Positions 5,409 to 6,204 of a DNA stretch of 6,204 nt are shown one piece after another. The first letter of the stretch is position 1. Every line of letters starts with the position of its first letter. The position numbers and the translations under genes are program-made. The stretch is from Crocinitomicaceae bacterium (lineage in GTDB: Bacteria > Bacteroidota > Bacteroidia > Flavobacteriales_D > Crocinitomicaceae): NCBI GenBank assembly GCA_030830385.1, contig JAURNA010000352.1, forward strand, positions 1 to 6,204, given 5' to 3'. The notes under the pieces are model-generated. The model saw nothing but the letters and a program-made list of their open reading frames with translations, ran no database searches and was not told the DNA's origin.

Positions 5409-6204
5409 ATGCCTGCACGTCTCTCACTTTTTCTTATTCTGATGCTCACAGCAGTGGGTTGTAAGCAAACTGACCCGGATAGTGAATTTTCGGATGATCC
5501 GATCGAATTAAAAAACCGCATTGCACAACTCGAACTCGATAATTCATTGAAAGATTCTGTCATCAATGAGTCGTTGGCTTTTTTCAATGAAATTCAGGCA
5601 AATCTTGAGGCGATAGGTGCTCGTCGTGACGAGATCAGACGCATTTCGGGCGATGCGCAAGTGGATGAGAGCGACAAGGAATGGATTCTTGAGCAAATTC
5701 GCCAAATCAACTTCTTGCGCGAGGAGAACATACGTAAAATCAAACGTCTCAATGGTGAAATCGAGAAGAACGGGCTGCGCATCTCCGAGTTGGAAACCAT
5801 GATTGAAGGCCTTTTGCGCAACATTCAGGTGAAGGACGATCAGATTCATATGCTTGAAGAAGAATTGGAAGCTCTGGACGTTGAGTATTCGAAGTTGTTC
5901 AATGCATATCAGGATCAGGAGATGATCATCGACGAGTTGATCGATGATTTGAATACGGCGTATTATGCCTATGGAACCATCCGGGAATTGACCGAAAATG
6001 GCGTAATCGAAAAACGCAATGGATTCTTCGGTTTGGGTAAAAAAGCCGAATTAAAAGCGCAGATGAACGATCAGTATTTCACGAAAATTGATCTTTCCAA
6101 GCAATCGGAGATTCGAATCATGGGAACCGATTTGCACTTCATTTCCGTACACCCGACCGGATCGTACGAGCTCACGAACAATGGAAACTCCACAACGATT
6201 GACA
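5409..6204 (+). CDS. Coiled-coil lipoprotein (3' end outside window)
   Basis: The frame is open from ATG 5409 to the right edge, giving 265 residues with no stop seen. Residues 1-17 are a lipoprotein signal peptide (MPARLSLFLILMLTAVG) with Cys18 as the lipidation site; the lipobox (AVGC) is acceptable though not ideal. Residues about 32-182 are a long heptad-rich helical region, for example NRIAQLELDNSLKDSVINES, ISELETMIEGLLRNIQVKDD and HMLEEELEALDVEYSKLF, which predicts an extended coiled coil. After about 185 the character changes to a compact domain: YGTIRELTENGVIEKRNGFF, then GLGKKAELKAQMNDQYFTKI, then a beta-rich stretch ending HPTGSYEL. The layout resembles Bacteroidota lipoproteins that automatic annotation sometimes names after a Cbp1-type collagen-binding adhesin; I recall this from memory and would not rely on the adhesin function. 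It is probably anchored to an envelope membrane as a spacer or scaffold, and is transcribed divergently from the peptidase operon. Confidence 0.85.
   Translation, partial: MPARLSLFLILMLTAVGCKQTDPDSEFSDDPIELKNRIAQLELDNSLKDSVINESLAFFNEIQANLEAIGARRDEIRRISGDAQVDESDKEWILEQIRQINFLREENIRKIKRLNGEIEKNGLRISELETMIEGLLRNIQVKDDQIHMLEEELEALDVEYSKLFNAYQDQEMIIDELIDDLNTAYYAYGTIRELTENGVIEKRNGFFGLGKKAELKAQMNDQYFTKIDLSKQSEIRIMGTDLHFISVHPTGSYELTNNGNSTTID
5925..5948. repeat. Perfect 8-bp inverted repeat inside the lipoprotein gene
   Basis: ATCATCGA (5925-5932) and TCGATGAT (5941-5948) flank an 8-base loop. They encode part of the repetitive acidic segment MIIDELIDDL at the end of the coiled coil, so the symmetry probably follows from repeated Ile-Asp codons. 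Confidence 0.3.

Noticed and set aside
5341..5427. Longer minus-strand start at 5427 for the peptidase
   Set aside because: It would add 29 residues before a normal signal peptide, pass through the -7 box at 5362-5369 and overlap the start of the divergent lipoprotein gene.
5544..5849. Minus-strand open frames opposite the lipoprotein gene
   Set aside because: They are antisense shadows of a heptad-rich coding region, and the plus-strand product has a signal peptide and a consistent coiled coil.

Overview
The window looks like ordinary chromosomal DNA from a member of the Bacteroidota, probably a Flavobacteriales/Crocinitomicaceae-like organism. That assignment is inferred from signal peptides ending in 'SAQ'/'FAQ', the absence of Shine-Dalgarno sequences before most starts, A-rich sequence before some starts, -7 promoter elements of the TAnnTTTG type, and a small outer-membrane beta-barrel of a Bacteroidota type. 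I see no tRNA, rRNA, CRISPR array, insertion sequence, phage gene or obvious horizontally acquired island.

Left part, plus strand (1-1517): the C-terminal half of an FMN-dependent nitroreductase enters from the left edge. Its stop overlaps the start of a small unrecognised protein with one membrane segment (308-730), and 31 bases later comes a secreted outer-membrane beta-barrel protein (762-1517). The three are probably co-transcribed. A non-coding stretch of about 270 bases follows (1518-1783). It holds two hairpins, a run of eight T and two candidate -7 elements, the second serving the next gene. That gene is a cupin of the DUF985 type (1784-2260, plus strand).

Middle, minus strand (2261-5340): a two-gene operon read right to left. 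First comes a secreted M61-family zinc aminopeptidase with a C-terminal PDZ domain (5340-3556). It is translationally coupled through TGATG to a secreted sialidase-fold beta-propeller with five Asp-box motifs (3556-2261). The operon ends exactly where the convergent cupin gene ends, with no base between the two stop codons.

Right part: a short divergent promoter region (5341-5408) separates the peptidase operon from a plus-strand coiled-coil lipoprotein (5409 to beyond the right edge). The two candidate -7 boxes in this region share a TA dinucleotide, and a perfect inverted repeat lies next to them.

The peptidase, propeller, barrel and lipoprotein all carry export signals, so the window is weighted towards envelope and secreted functions; the nitroreductase and cupin are cytoplasmic. 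I found no convincing previously undescribed system. The most useful leads are the shared divergent promoter, the peptidase-propeller pair, and the unrecognised membrane protein coupled to the nitroreductase.
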